Below, one piece after another: positions 44,524-54,024 of a stretch of DNA of 64,000 nt. Numbering within the stretch: position 1 is the stretch's first letter; each line of letters starts with the position of its first letter. The stretch is from Myroides odoratimimus (GTDB lineage: Bacteria; Bacteroidota; Bacteroidia; Flavobacteriales; Flavobacteriaceae). The DNA is taken from positions 1 to 64,000 of the forward strand of contig NZ_JACAKB010000010.1 in NCBI RefSeq assembly GCF_030326305.1, written 5' to 3'. The notes under the pieces were generated by a model. It was not told the origin of the DNA and searched no databases. It worked only from the letters and a program-made list of their open reading frames with translations. The position numbers and the translations under genes are program-made.

Positions 44524-47334
44524 TTACTGAGGAGTGAGTATAAATACTCCGTAAGTAGAGGTATTAAATACAGATTTTGAAACCTCTTTAATGTCCTCAG
44601 GAGTGATGCTATTTAGTATTTCATCATAATTATTAAAGTCTTCAAATGAACCAAAGTTTAATTGAGTTTCTCTAAGCTTTTCTACCCATTGGAATGTACT
44701 TGTATCTGTTAGATGTAAGCGTTTATTATTCAGAATCGTTAATTTCATCTGTTCTAATTCTGTCTTTGAGATACTTTTTGTCTGTAGAGAGTTAATCACT
44801 TCTTTAGCTAAGCTCTCTAGTTTGTCTACATCAGTGAGAGAAGTAGAGAAGAATAAACTAACAGATGTTCTAGGCTCAGGGTAAACTTCTACATCTAGAG
44901 CTGAATAAGGAGAATATACTAATCCTTCTTTTTCCCTTGATAGTGTTAAGAACTGGTTGTTAAACATCTCTCTTACGATATGAGCCATCATGTTCTCTTT
45001 TAGAGTAGGTTTAATTGTTCCATTGAATACTATTGTCACATCAGGTCTTTCGATATCACTACTCGTTAGCATAGCTCGTGTGATTTCTTCTTTTGCGAAT
45101 GCCTTAGATGAATTAGCCCTGTTTTTATCTACTTGCTTTGGAGTATTATTTAAAGCACCGAAGTAAGCGATCGCCTTCTTTTTGATATCATCTGTATCAA
45201 AATTCCCTGCGATGAGCACATATACTTCTTCTAGATTAGCAAATGATTGATTGTATAAAGTAAAGAAACTATCTAGATTAACTTTCTCCCAATCTTCTAT
45301 CGTTGTGAGCTCTTCAGAGAATAAACTACCTCCTTTTTTATATTCTTCTATTTGATGTCCTATTTTGATAGCAGGATTATCTAGTAAAGCAGAAGGCTTA
45401 GAAGTAGTATCTATAGAGGAGATACTTTCCTCTATATATTCTTTAAAATCCTGTTGAGGTGTGATATAGTCATATAACTTTCTATAGGTCCATTCAAAAA
45501 GGTCTTTGCTATTCCCTTTTCGCGAAGAAGTATTGATAATACTAGCATCCTTATTTATACTCACGAGTGTAGATATTTCTCTATCAGATCCCGCTTGCAT
45601 ATACCCGTCATTAGTAAAGCCATGTATCCAAGAAGAGTCTATAAAATATCCAGCATCTTGATAATATTTTTGTTCAGATGTAGGTATTTGATTTAGCCCA
45701 TTCCTTGTGAACAAAGTCATGATATAATTATTATCTGTTGCCTTTGTTGGTTTAATACCTATGCGTAGCCCATTCGCTAATGTTAGTTCTGTAAGGTTGA
45801 TATCCGCATATAGCTGTTCTTTTACAGCTATATCAGTTGTTGTTTTTTGTATTGGAGGCATTGTTCTCCAATGGAAAGAACCACGTGGTCTTTCGTGCGT
45901 CTTCTCTTGTTTAGCAGATTTAAATACTAATGTTTTTGTACTTCCTTCCTTCCAATAGTTGTTTAGTTTATCAGCAGAGTCTATGGAGAACAAACTATCA
46001 TTATAGGTAAGTAGATATAGGTTCTCTTGATCAGTAGCCCATGTTTTACTGTGTTTACTTTCTATATCCTTTGTGGTGATAGTAGGAAGTAATTCAGTTA
46101 GTAAAGCATGTCTATCCATAGAAGATAAGTGGTGGCTATTCACTACGACCTGATCAACATAAGCATTGGTGATATAAGTAATGTCTTCGTCTTCAGAAGG
46201 AACAGAATGGTTCAGTAGATGTTGCTTATAATGTTCAAGCTCTTTTTTGTGAATACCTTTTATAGACATAGTGTTTACTGTACTAGCTACTAAACTTATG
46301 CGGTTCTGTAATTCTTCTTCTGTCTTAGCCTGTATTTCTATGGCATTTTCATTTTTATTAGGTAGATACCATAGACTGTGAGCAGTAGCAGTGCTTTTGC
46401 TCATAGCCAGTTTCTTATTGATCCATTGTGTATAGATTTGTTCTATAAGTTGTTGTCTGTAATCTTCTTTAGAAGCTAAGAAAGGCGCTTCTGTAAAGCG
46501 AACTATTTCTAATTTATTAGAATTTATAGTCGCATTGCTCTGCTTTTCTAATAAGTTATTATAGACAGGGCTAAAAGTGTTTTTGCTTTGTTTTCTATCT
46601 AGATTCGACTGCCCTTTAAAAGATCCAAAGTATTTGTTTATTTGCTCTACAGCATCTTTAGTATACACATTACCGACAATGATTACAGTAGCTAGAGAAG
46701 GATTATACCATCGTTTATAGAATGCTCTAAGCTTTACAGGATCTAGATTTAGAATCTCTTTTTCAGTAGCGATAGGCAATCTATCTAAGTGAAGAGTACC
46801 TTCTAGTTTTTTGCGGTTAAATAAAGGCTCTGTCCCGAAGTCCTTAATTTCCTGGATGACGATTCTCTTTTCTTTCTCAATATCCTCTGTGTTAAGGTGT
46901 GCTTTGCCTAAGAAGTTCGCCAATATAGTAATCGCTAAATTTTGTTGACTTTGATCGAGCAGGGATAATTCATACACAGTACGCTCATAGGTAGTATAAG
47001 CATTGATATCTCGGCCAAAGCGATACCCTAAACGCTGTAATGTATCAATGGCTTGTCTACCTGGAAAGTCATCACTACCATTAAAAAGCATGTGTTCTAA
47101 GAAGTGTGCATATCCTTGTTCATCATCTCGTTCTTGTAATGATCCTACATTTAAGACCAGACGATATTCCGTCTTCTGTTGAGGTATAGGATGGATAATA
47201 TAGTTTAGCCCATTGTCTAATGTACCATAAATTGCATTATCTGCTTTAGGCAATGGAGATAAAGTATCTTGCCCAACTGCAAACAGGGGGCAAAGTACTA
47301 AAGCAAAGAAATATAGTATTTGAGTACGTTTCAT
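44524..47334 (-). CDS. M16-family zinc metallopeptidase (pitrilysin/insulinase type)
   Basis: A 936-residue protein with a signal peptide (MKRTQILYFFALVLCPLFAVGQ) and two tandem M16 halves. The inverted zinc motif HxxEH is at H77-H81 (HFLEH), and the C-terminal half (after about 520) is the usual non-catalytic repeat. M16 enzymes degrade peptides enclosed in a chamber. Its start overlaps the DUF4929 gene stop by one base (TAATG), and it is the last gene of the susC-susD operon, which suggests digestion of peptides brought in through that SusCD pair. Confidence 0.94.
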   Translation of the reverse strand: MKRTQILYFFALVLCPLFAVGQDTLSPLPKADNAIYGTLDNGLNYIIHPIPQQKTEYRLVLNVGSLQERDDEQGYAHFLEHMLFNGSDDFPGRQAIDTLQRLGYRFGRDINAYTTYERTVYELSLLDQSQQNLAITILANFLGKAHLNTEDIEKEKRIVIQEIKDFGTEPLFNRKKLEGTLHLDRLPIATEKEILNLDPVKLRAFYKRWYNPSLATVIIVGNVYTKDAVEQINKYFGSFKGQSNLDRKQSKNTFSPVYNNLLEKQSNATINSNKLEIVRFTEAPFLASKEDYRQQLIEQIYTQWINKKLAMSKSTATAHSLWYLPNKNENAIEIQAKTEEELQNRISLVASTVNTMSIKGIHKKELEHYKQHLLNHSVPSEDEDITYITNAYVDQVVVNSHHLSSMDRHALLTELLPTITTKDIESKHSKTWATDQENLYLLTYNDSLFSIDSADKLNNYWKEGSTKTLVFKSAKQEKTHERPRGSFHWRTMPPIQKTTTDIAVKEQLYADINLTELTLANGLRIGIKPTKATDNNYIMTLFTRNGLNQIPTSEQKYYQDAGYFIDSSWIHGFTNDGYMQAGSDREISTLVSINKDASIINTSSRKGNSKDLFEWTYRKLYDYITPQQDFKEYIEESISSIDTTSKPSALLDNPAIKIGHQIEEYKKGGSLFSEELTTIEDWEKVNLDSFFTLYNQSFANLEEVYVLIAGNFDTDDIKKKAIAYFGALNNTPKQVDKNRANSSKAFAKEEITRAMLTSSDIERPDVTIVFNGTIKPTLKENMMAHIVREMFNNQFLTLSREKEGLVYSPYSALDVEVYPEPRTSVSLFFSTSLTDVDKLESLAKEVINSLQTKSISKTELEQMKLTILNNKRLHLTDTSTFQWVEKLRETQLNFGSFEDFNNYDEILNSITPEDIKEVSKSVFNTSTYGVFILTPQ

Positions 47335-48521
47335 TATTTTAGTTTGTATTCAACAGTGAATAAGATGTAGTCATTTGCATGTTCATGCCCTATGATGAAC
47401 TGAAAGTTAAGATGCGTATCTGTTAATGTAGCCGATGTCGTTCTGTAGTTACCTCCTTCTCCCATATCGTAATAATCTTCTTGTATATCCTGATTATTGA
47501 GATAGTATGACGGGTTTACAGTACCTCCCATTTCTGTGTTTTCTATAGCAAGGGGATTTCCTTCGTCTAAGAGTTTCTTAAGTCTATCCCATGCACTGTA
47601 TTTAAACTGAAATGGTACAATCGTATAATCATCTCCCCATATATCTTGGAAGGTTTTAGTATATGATAGCTTTCTAGTCTTTAAATCTATGTATATATCG
47701 TCTAATTCTACTTCAAAAGTTTCCTTGCTGGTAGCACTTAGGTTGATCAAATTCATGATGTGTTGAGAGGCAGGTACTTGAGTCCAAAACTCGTTGTCAT
47801 CTATCGTAAGCAACCGCTGTAGTTTATATAAATACCCTTCTATCCCCATAGGATTAGACACCATTTTTAATACTGGTTGTTCAGGTGTAGATTTATCGCT
47901 TAACGTGATAGTGGTAATTCCATTTATTTGGGAAGTTTCTGCTTGATACATAGTTTCGAGATTAGCACCTCCTGGAAAGTTGATTGTAGTATTCACTTTA
48001 ATCTCTCCCATTAATGGATAAAGGTCTAATCCCTTTCGTTTATAACCATCGAGTAATTCTATTTGTTTATCTGTTAGTGCTTCTACCTTTTTGATAGGGG
48101 TGACTAATAGTTGTACCTCTTTATCTAAGGGGAGTTTGCTTGTATTGTTGATTAGTTTTATAGTGATTGTGGTTTCATCACTTAAAAGTTGTCTTGATGA
48201 ACTCTTTATTTTTAGTTGTGCTTTTTTCTCTTTTGGAGCAAACTGTATAATAGGATTTTCAATGGTAAGAATATCTTTACCATCTATCGTATTGTTTTCT
48301 AATGCGAACTCCAGTGTAACGGCTTCTGTGATTGAATTAACCAAGAAGACATTGACAGTTACTTCATCTGTACTGTTATCTTGTAAGATGTGAGTCCCGT
48401 TTGGCTGTAAGACAATTCTGTTCTCTCCCGTATAGCCTTGTAGCTGATTGTCGTCTTGTGTACAGCTCAAGGTAAATAAACTCAAGAGTAGTCCCGTAAA
48501 TATCGTTAAGTAGTGTTTCAT
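47334..48521 (-). CDS. DUF4929-like lipoprotein of a SusCD operon
   Basis: A 395-residue lipoprotein: signal peptide with lipobox TLSC (Cys at residue 20) followed by TQDDNQLQGYTG. The N-terminal third (about 35-140) looks like a calx-beta/BACON-type beta-sandwich (VTVNVFLVNSITEAVTLEF); the remainder (150-395) matches, from memory, the DUF4929 family found next to SusD genes. It is probably a surface-exposed substrate-binding lipoprotein that works with SusC/SusD. It sits 10 bases after susD and overlaps the M16 gene by one base. Confidence 0.75.
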   Translation of the reverse strand: MKHYLTIFTGLLLSLFTLSCTQDDNQLQGYTGENRIVLQPNGTHILQDNSTDEVTVNVFLVNSITEAVTLEFALENNTIDGKDILTIENPIIQFAPKEKKAQLKIKSSSRQLLSDETTITIKLINNTSKLPLDKEVQLLVTPIKKVEALTDKQIELLDGYKRKGLDLYPLMGEIKVNTTINFPGGANLETMYQAETSQINGITTITLSDKSTPEQPVLKMVSNPMGIEGYLYKLQRLLTIDDNEFWTQVPASQHIMNLINLSATSKETFEVELDDIYIDLKTRKLSYTKTFQDIWGDDYTIVPFQFKYSAWDRLKKLLDEGNPLAIENTEMGGTVNPSYYLNNQDIQEDYYDMGEGGNYRTTSATLTDTHLNFQFIIGHEHANDYILFTVEYKLK

Positions 48522-48531
48522 TTTAGTAATC

Positions 48532-49911
48532 TTAAAGTTCTATTGACTGCCATCCATCATTTTGTACCAGGTTGTTATTAAGGCGAATTTCAGCAGTTGG
48601 TATAGGCCATGTCCAGCGAAAATCTGTAGCTTCTATGGTATTGGATTTTTTATTAGAATCAGATTCATATCTCGCGATACTGGTATTCCACCTTTTTAGG
48701 TCAAAGTAATTAGTTTTTTCACCTATGAATTCCTTTTGTTTTTCAGCTCTAAAGAGTAGTCTTAGTACTTGTTGAGAAGGAGAGTCTGTGATTGTTTCAC
48801 TGTGTACAGAGGTTTTAAAATCATTGTAGAGTGTTATTGCTTGTGCTATTTTATTTTGCTCGATTAAGCTTTCTAACAATAGAAAGTAAGTTTCTGTATT
48901 TCTCGATAAGATGATGCGTTGTTCTTCTTTGTCATTATAGTTAGATTTGTATTTGCCCAATAGAGCTCTTGTACTTGAGGCTATACCTTGTGCTTTCATG
49001 TCATAAAAGAACTGAGATATTGTATATCTCATGTCACTTTCTTCAAACTTATTTAAGAAATGTATTTGCATAATATCACCATCGGTTGTTGTAGTTAGGT
49101 AATGATTGGGATTTTCTCTGAAATCGTAAGCCCAATACACTTGCCTTGTAGGCGAGTTATCTTTGTATTTCCAAAGCGAAGCATATGTCTCAGCAGTATT
49201 TGGAAGTGGAGCGGATTCGCTTAATAGCGCAGTGGCTAAAGCTTCTGCCTTGTCGTATTGTCCTTGGTATAACGCAATTTTGATCTCTAATTGTTTAGCG
49301 GCTTGAGTAGTGATAAAATATATTTTTTGCGCTGCATAACTATCCATTAAAGAGATACCTTCTTGTAACATCCTCTCTATATATTGAATAGATTCACTTT
49401 GTGTTAACCTTTTGTTGGATTCTATTTTTAGCTCATCTTTTCTTAACACTCCTGGAGCTTCTGGATTATATCGCGTGCTGTATAGCTGTAGTAAATCAAA
49501 GTAGATATACGCCTTAAGCACTAAGGCATTTCCTTTGATGTAATCCCAGTCAGCACCTTTGTCTCTAATGTGTGCTTCTGTATTTAAAAGTGCATTTAAG
49601 TGAACCATTGCGCTATAATAACTATCCCATTGACTATTGGCTAAGGTCTTTAGGGCTATCTCATTCCAAGTATAGTGTTGCTTAGCATTGCTATTATACT
49701 CTATGAGGTAAGTTGGCTGTAGGTCTTCGCTTAATAGTGTAAATGTACTTCCATTTACAGGTAGTTCCTTGTAAGCTTGAGCCAATACAGAGGTTGCTTT
49801 TTGGGTTGTATTGATGATGTCATCACCTGAAATTTCTTGTTCATTTTTTACATCTAAGGAACAAGAGCTGATTGACAGAACCGTCAAGGCTGATAGTATA
49901 TATTTTATCAT
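48532..49911 (-). CDS. SusD/RagB-family lipoprotein (second system)
   Basis: A 459-residue lipoprotein with signal and lipobox ISSC (Cys17), then SLDVKNEQEISGDDI, which fits a SusD N-terminus. TPR-like helices (NALVLKAYIYFDLLQLYSTRY) and the C-terminal RAEKQKEFIGEKTNYFDLKRW motif follow, then a WPIPTAEIRLN tail that is the typical end of SusD proteins. It overlaps the susC stop by one base (TAATG) and shares a transcript with it. Confidence 0.93.
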   Translation of the reverse strand: MIKYILSALTVLSISSCSLDVKNEQEISGDDIINTTQKATSVLAQAYKELPVNGSTFTLLSEDLQPTYLIEYNSNAKQHYTWNEIALKTLANSQWDSYYSAMVHLNALLNTEAHIRDKGADWDYIKGNALVLKAYIYFDLLQLYSTRYNPEAPGVLRKDELKIESNKRLTQSESIQYIERMLQEGISLMDSYAAQKIYFITTQAAKQLEIKIALYQGQYDKAEALATALLSESAPLPNTAETYASLWKYKDNSPTRQVYWAYDFRENPNHYLTTTTDGDIMQIHFLNKFEESDMRYTISQFFYDMKAQGIASSTRALLGKYKSNYNDKEEQRIILSRNTETYFLLLESLIEQNKIAQAITLYNDFKTSVHSETITDSPSQQVLRLLFRAEKQKEFIGEKTNYFDLKRWNTSIARYESDSNKKSNTIEATDFRWTWPIPTAEIRLNNNLVQNDGWQSIEL

Positions 49912-52900
49912 TAGAATGTGGCGTTAAGTGAAAAGGTTAAAATGGGTTGAACGACGTCTTTTAAGTTTCCTCTATCTTTTTCAAAGCGATAAGTGTATAT
50001 GTTATCTGCCTGAATATTTACTTGTAGTGTTTTAAAATATTTATTGATAAAACTGTTGTTTCGAATACTATACCCTAATTGGATATAATTAAGTTTGATA
50101 TAATCTGTCTTGTATATTTTTCTTGAACTGGGTTGTGTGTATAAGTTAAAGACACTGCTGGGCATATCTTTCATTGGATAAGTTTTGTTTTCATCTCCTA
50201 TTTCAAACCACATATTGTCTAATTGACCAGCCAAAGCATTTTGATTTGAACTAGATAGATCGCGTACATATTGTTGGCTTTGTACTGCTTTTCCTCCTAA
50301 TCCATAGTTAATATTTACAGCAAGAGACCAGTTTTTATATGACCAATAGTTATTAAAGAATCCTTGGTAAGGAGCAATGCTATTTCCATAGTCTCTATAA
50401 TAAGCCTTTTGTAAAGGGACATTGTAAATGATGATATTGTTATTGCTGTCTACATATTCTGGCAGCCCTGTAATAGGGTGTATTCCATTGTCGTGAATAC
50501 CGTAGATTATACCTAAAGGTTTGCCTACTTCGTACTCAGGCATTACTGCGGTAGGTGAATTATAGATTTTATCTGTTCCATATAGTTTTTTGACAGTATT
50601 CTTGTTGTATGATATGGAAGCAGCTGTATTCCATTTGAAGTCTGACAGGCGTACAATATCTCCACTTAGCAAGAACTCAACTCCCGCATTTTCTATTTCT
50701 CCTATATTTTTGGTATATGTCTGAAATCCATTACTTGAAGCTATAGGCGTAGCGAATATGGCCTCTTTAGTTAGGTTGCTATAAAAGGATGTTAATAAAT
50801 TAAATCTTCCCACAAAACCTAAATCCATACTTATATTGGTACTGTATGTCTGTTGAGGTTTTAGACTCCTATTGGGTAATCCCATTAGTTGTAGAACACG
50901 GTATTCTCCATAAAAGCTATTGGTATTTGAATACGTTGTGTTTATCGCACTTGGTACGATTCCTGTCATACTTGCTGTATAACCTAATGAGGCCTTAAAT
51001 TTAAGAGAGGTTAATACACCTTGTTTTTTAAAAAAGTCATATTCACTAGGTGTCCAACCTATACCTGTAGACCAGGCATCATTCCATCGCTTATTACTTG
51101 GGAGAATAGAAGATCCATCTCTTTTAATACTGGCATAAAAATCATATGTATTCAGATAGTTATATCCTAAGGCTAACCCGAAACCGAGCTGAGCATTTTT
51201 AATTTTATTACCGCTGGCTTTTGGTGCATAAGTACCAGTCAAGCCATTGTTAATACCAGAAAGACTATTGACGTCGTCTGATATTCCATATCCACTTGCT
51301 TGTAGATCTTTAATTTGTGTTGTGTAATAATCCATGTTTACTCCAACAAATAAGTTGTGATCTCCAAATTGCTTTTGATAGTTGGCGCGGATATTAGAAG
51401 AGAAGTCAAATATCTTGTTATCACTTTCACTGATATACCCTTGTGCGTTTAGAGGTATTTGTTTTTGACTATAGGCCGTAGATAGAATGCGTTGGTTTTT
51501 TTCTGCGATGCTGTAATCACCACCTAATACACCCGATATATTCAGCTCTGGCAAGATATCCCAGTGCATGACCACAGAGGAACTAAAGCGTTTAGTCGTT
51601 GTCTTCTGTTTGTATTGGTTGATCAAATCTTGATAGCTGAGATTAGAATTTTGACTAAATAATTTTTTTGAATCTTTAGATTCGTATGGGTTGAGTGTAA
51701 ATGCTAATGAGGTGGGATCATTACTCATACCGTTTTCTGTATTCGCCGTAGACAGACCAAAACTATTGTTTAAAGACAACCTAAAGTTATGTGCTAACAT
51801 ATAATCTAAATTGGCACGTGCAGTTAGTTGATTGATATCATTACCTGGAATGCGACCTCCTTGTTTACTGTAGTTCAGGGAGTAGAAATACGTACTTTTT
51901 TCTGTTCCTCCGCGTACTCCTAAGTTATAAGCTTGAAAGATATTGGGTTTGATTAACTCTTTAAACCAGTCTGTGTTGATTTGTTTTAAGGAATCCAATG
52001 TTTTAGCTCCACGTGCTAATTCTTGTTGCAGATTTGGGCTATTAGCATATAGACTGTTGATGTATTTAGCAGAATTGATATAACCAGGAGAACCAGCTTT
52101 TTGGATGCGTTCTTCGAAAGCGAGTTTTTCTTCTGTTCCCATCATACGCGCAGGGCGTTCACCTCTAAAAGTAATTCCTTGTTTCATCGAGAAGCTCACT
52201 ACTGGTTTGCCTTCGAAGCCTCTCTTCGAAGTTAATTCTATGACTCCATTAGCCGCTTTGATTCCATATAGAGCAGTAGCAGGTGCGTCTTTTAGTACCT
52301 TGATAGTACTAAAGTCGTTAGGGTTAAGCGTCATAAAGGTTTCTGTTGAGATAATAATACCATCCATAACAAATAGTGGTTCATTAGCACTACCTGTATA
52401 AGAAAAGGAAGAATTACCTCTAAGGCGTATCTCTGGCTTTTGACCTAATTCTCCCGAAAAATTGACTGTCAAGCCTGGTACTTGACCTTGTAATAGCTTT
52501 GCCATGTCTAACTCAGAGCGTTGGCTTAGTTGTGTCATGTCTACTGTGATTACAGAACCTGTACTATTACGAATGTCGATATCATTGATATTAGTAGATT
52601 TTCGGATGATCAGTTCATCTAATTGTTTTGTAGTTGGTAATAAATAGATTGTTTGATTTCCCTTTTTTAATTTCATTTCTAGATTTTCATAGCCTTCATG
52701 GCTGATGATGACTGAGGAGTGATATAGTTCAGGAATCTGGAACTCTCCTTTTTCATTAGTGAAGAAGGTATCTCCTGAGACTAGTACAGTGATTATAGCT
52801 GTATCTAATCCTTTTTTAGTTTCTAGATCTAAAATTTTACCTGTGAATACAGGCTCTTGTGCATAGACTCCAATTGCACAAAATAAACTGATTACGAGAG

Positions 52901-52931
52901 TAGTAATAGTTCGTAGTGGAGTAAGTAGCAT
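49911..52931 (-). CDS. SusC/RagA-family TonB-dependent transporter (second system)
   Basis: A 1006-residue receptor: signal peptide (about 1-24, ending GVYAQ), CarboxypepD_reg-like domain (about 28-100; FTGKILDLETKKGLDTAIITVLV), plug with RLRGNSSFSYTGSANEPLFVMDG and LKDAPATALYGIKAANGVIEL, then a barrel ending SLNATF. It is first in the susC-susD-DUF4929-M16 operon and has a strong promoter. Its similarity in order to peptide-importing RagAB systems, plus the peptidase, points to oligopeptide uptake, which is inference. Confidence 0.94.
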   Translation of the reverse strand: MLLTPLRTITTLVISLFCAIGVYAQEPVFTGKILDLETKKGLDTAIITVLVSGDTFFTNEKGEFQIPELYHSSVIISHEGYENLEMKLKKGNQTIYLLPTTKQLDELIIRKSTNINDIDIRNSTGSVITVDMTQLSQRSELDMAKLLQGQVPGLTVNFSGELGQKPEIRLRGNSSFSYTGSANEPLFVMDGIIISTETFMTLNPNDFSTIKVLKDAPATALYGIKAANGVIELTSKRGFEGKPVVSFSMKQGITFRGERPARMMGTEEKLAFEERIQKAGSPGYINSAKYINSLYANSPNLQQELARGAKTLDSLKQINTDWFKELIKPNIFQAYNLGVRGGTEKSTYFYSLNYSKQGGRIPGNDINQLTARANLDYMLAHNFRLSLNNSFGLSTANTENGMSNDPTSLAFTLNPYESKDSKKLFSQNSNLSYQDLINQYKQKTTTKRFSSSVVMHWDILPELNISGVLGGDYSIAEKNQRILSTAYSQKQIPLNAQGYISESDNKIFDFSSNIRANYQKQFGDHNLFVGVNMDYYTTQIKDLQASGYGISDDVNSLSGINNGLTGTYAPKASGNKIKNAQLGFGLALGYNYLNTYDFYASIKRDGSSILPSNKRWNDAWSTGIGWTPSEYDFFKKQGVLTSLKFKASLGYTASMTGIVPSAINTTYSNTNSFYGEYRVLQLMGLPNRSLKPQQTYSTNISMDLGFVGRFNLLTSFYSNLTKEAIFATPIASSNGFQTYTKNIGEIENAGVEFLLSGDIVRLSDFKWNTAASISYNKNTVKKLYGTDKIYNSPTAVMPEYEVGKPLGIIYGIHDNGIHPITGLPEYVDSNNNIIIYNVPLQKAYYRDYGNSIAPYQGFFNNYWSYKNWSLAVNINYGLGGKAVQSQQYVRDLSSSNQNALAGQLDNMWFEIGDENKTYPMKDMPSSVFNLYTQPSSRKIYKTDYIKLNYIQLGYSIRNNSFINKYFKTLQVNIQADNIYTYRFEKDRGNLKDVVQPILTFSLNATF

Positions 52932-52971
52932 AATGGTGTGTTATAATTAAGACTAATTCTAAATTAAAGTG

Positions 52972-53001
52972 CAAAAGTAAGGAGTTTTTTTACTTTTCAA
53001 A
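52972..53001 (-). promoter_or_regulatory. Promoter of the second susCD operon
   Basis: The minus strand shows TTTG at 53001-52998, 18 bases, then TACTTTTG at 52979-52972. Both elements match the consensus, with spacing one base short of 19. The leader to the susC ATG is about 35-40 bases. Confidence 0.7.
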
Positions 53002-53324
53002 ACGAACAATGACTTTATTTAGATTAGTTATGTATTAAAAAACTACAATACGTGAGTTTTTTACAAAGTAAGCTTAGTTGTATTATAGGTTTTTTGTTTG
53101 TTTATTTTATTGGTTATTAGGCGTTTGTTTTGTTTTTGTGTTTGGCTTTATTGCTTTTTATGTGTTGTTTGTTATTTAGAATTACTTCTTATAATATAAA
53201 AATAGTTGAGCAGAGGATGAAGTCTAAATATGATGTGATTATTTAGAATACAGCTCTTGAGTAGCTCAAGAATTCGTAGTGGTATGTTAGGTATATGTGA
53301 ATGATAGAAGCTATTTGAGTATAT

Positions 53325-53395
53325 AGTGAGTCCGTTATTTTAGCTAAAAAAACGGATTCACTACGGACTCATAACGGACTCACTACGGACTTAGG
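53325..53395. repeat. 38-bp near-perfect inverted repeat plus four 11-bp direct repeats (locus B)
   Basis: Left arm AGTGAGTCCGTT (53325-53336) pairs with AACGGATTCACT (53351-53362) with one G-T wobble, and the interior (ATTTTAG/CTAAAAA) also pairs. From 53352 run four 11-bp units: ACGGATTCACT, ACGGACTCATA, ACGGACTCACT, ACGGACTTAGG. The left arm's AGTGAGTCCGT is the exact reverse complement of the third unit. Confidence 0.7.
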
Positions 53396-53414
53396 TTGTC
53401 TCGTCCTACTATAA

Positions 53415-53485
53415 CTGTACAGCTATAGTTAATAATCCTACTTAATACTGTACAGATTTTTATTAATCCTTTTATTACTGTACAG
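53415..53485. repeat. Three spaced CTGTACAG palindromes
   Basis: The 8-bp palindrome CTGTACAG occurs at 53415-53422, 53448-53455 and 53478-53485 (spacings 33 and 30, near three helical turns), each preceded by an A. The spacers share AATCCT and TTA-rich sequence, so this is an imperfect tandem repeat of about 31 bp. A fourth copy lies at 54240-54247. They are candidate operator sites upstream of the gene at 53671. Confidence 0.6.
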
Positions 53486-53608
53486 TTTTTTTAGGACGGG
53501 TCAATCAGCACAAATTCGATAGAAATGAACACGGTGTTTAATTGTTAATTTAATGTTTTATGTGTTTTTAATTTTGTTAAAATATAATTTTATTTGTTTT
53601 AATTTTGC

Positions 53609-53616
53609 TATTTTTG
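53609..53616 (+). promoter_or_regulatory. -7 box upstream of the small cysteine-motif gene
   Basis: TATTTTTG matches TAnnTTTG, 54 bases before the ATG at 53671. Without a clear -33 element it is a moderate call. Confidence 0.45.
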
Positions 53617-53670
53617 ATTTAAAGATGCCTATTGTGTTTAGGTGGTGTGTTGTGTTTAAAATTAGAATAT

Positions 53671-54024
53671 ATGGGAATGATTAGCTGCTCTAAACATGGA
53701 TTAAGTGGTATCATATCTTGTATGAGGCAAGACTTAGTAGATAAAATACAATTAGGGGAAGAGGTGCTATCTACAAGTCAGTACAAGATAAAAGTAGTGA
53801 TGCATATCGATATAGAGGATAAACTAGAATTTAGTTATGTCTTAAGTCTAGAGACAAAGGATAGATTAAAATTAGCAGATAGATATGAGATTAGTAAAGA
53901 CGAAGATTTAACTTCTTTAGATCTTCTTTATAAGTCATTAGGAGTTATCTGTGTAAGCTGCTTTGCGGAGTATCAGTATAAAGACGCTTTTAAAGGTTTT
54001 TTAATAGGAGCAGAGGTTTTATAA
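53671..54024 (+). CDS. Unknown protein with CxxH...CxxC motifs
   Basis: A 117-residue protein with no signal peptide and no recognised family. Near the N-terminus is ISCSKHGLSGIISC (Cys-x2-His, then Cys), and near the C-terminus GVICVSCFAEY (Cys-x2-Cys), so the ends could together bind one zinc ion; the middle is charged and beta/alpha-like. I start at the ATG at 53671, because the longer frame begins at a TTG (53632) with unlikely sequence; the ATG at 53677 is also possible. It is flanked by CTGTACAG palindromes. It may belong to the small zinc-ribbon proteins of accessory regions; function unknown. Confidence 0.65.
   Translation: MGMISCSKHGLSGIISCMRQDLVDKIQLGEEVLSTSQYKIKVVMHIDIEDKLEFSYVLSLETKDRLKLADRYEISKDEDLTSLDLLYKSLGVICVSCFAEYQYKDAFKGFLIGAEVL

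Larger units (their letters stand above)
53002..53608. other. Gene-free repeat-rich intergenic region
   Basis: About 600 bases without a gene. Left part (53002-53320): AT-rich, T-rich on the plus strand, nothing recognised. Right part (53325-53500): an inverted repeat, an array of four 11-bp repeats and three spaced CTGTACAG palindromes, described separately. After 53500 it is AT-rich leader for the gene at 53671. Confidence 0.6.

Noticed and set aside
53341-53500. The repeats as a replication origin (iterons)
   Set aside because: Iteron-like spacing at first sight, but no replication initiator gene or DnaA-box cluster nearby, and this is clearly chromosomal context.
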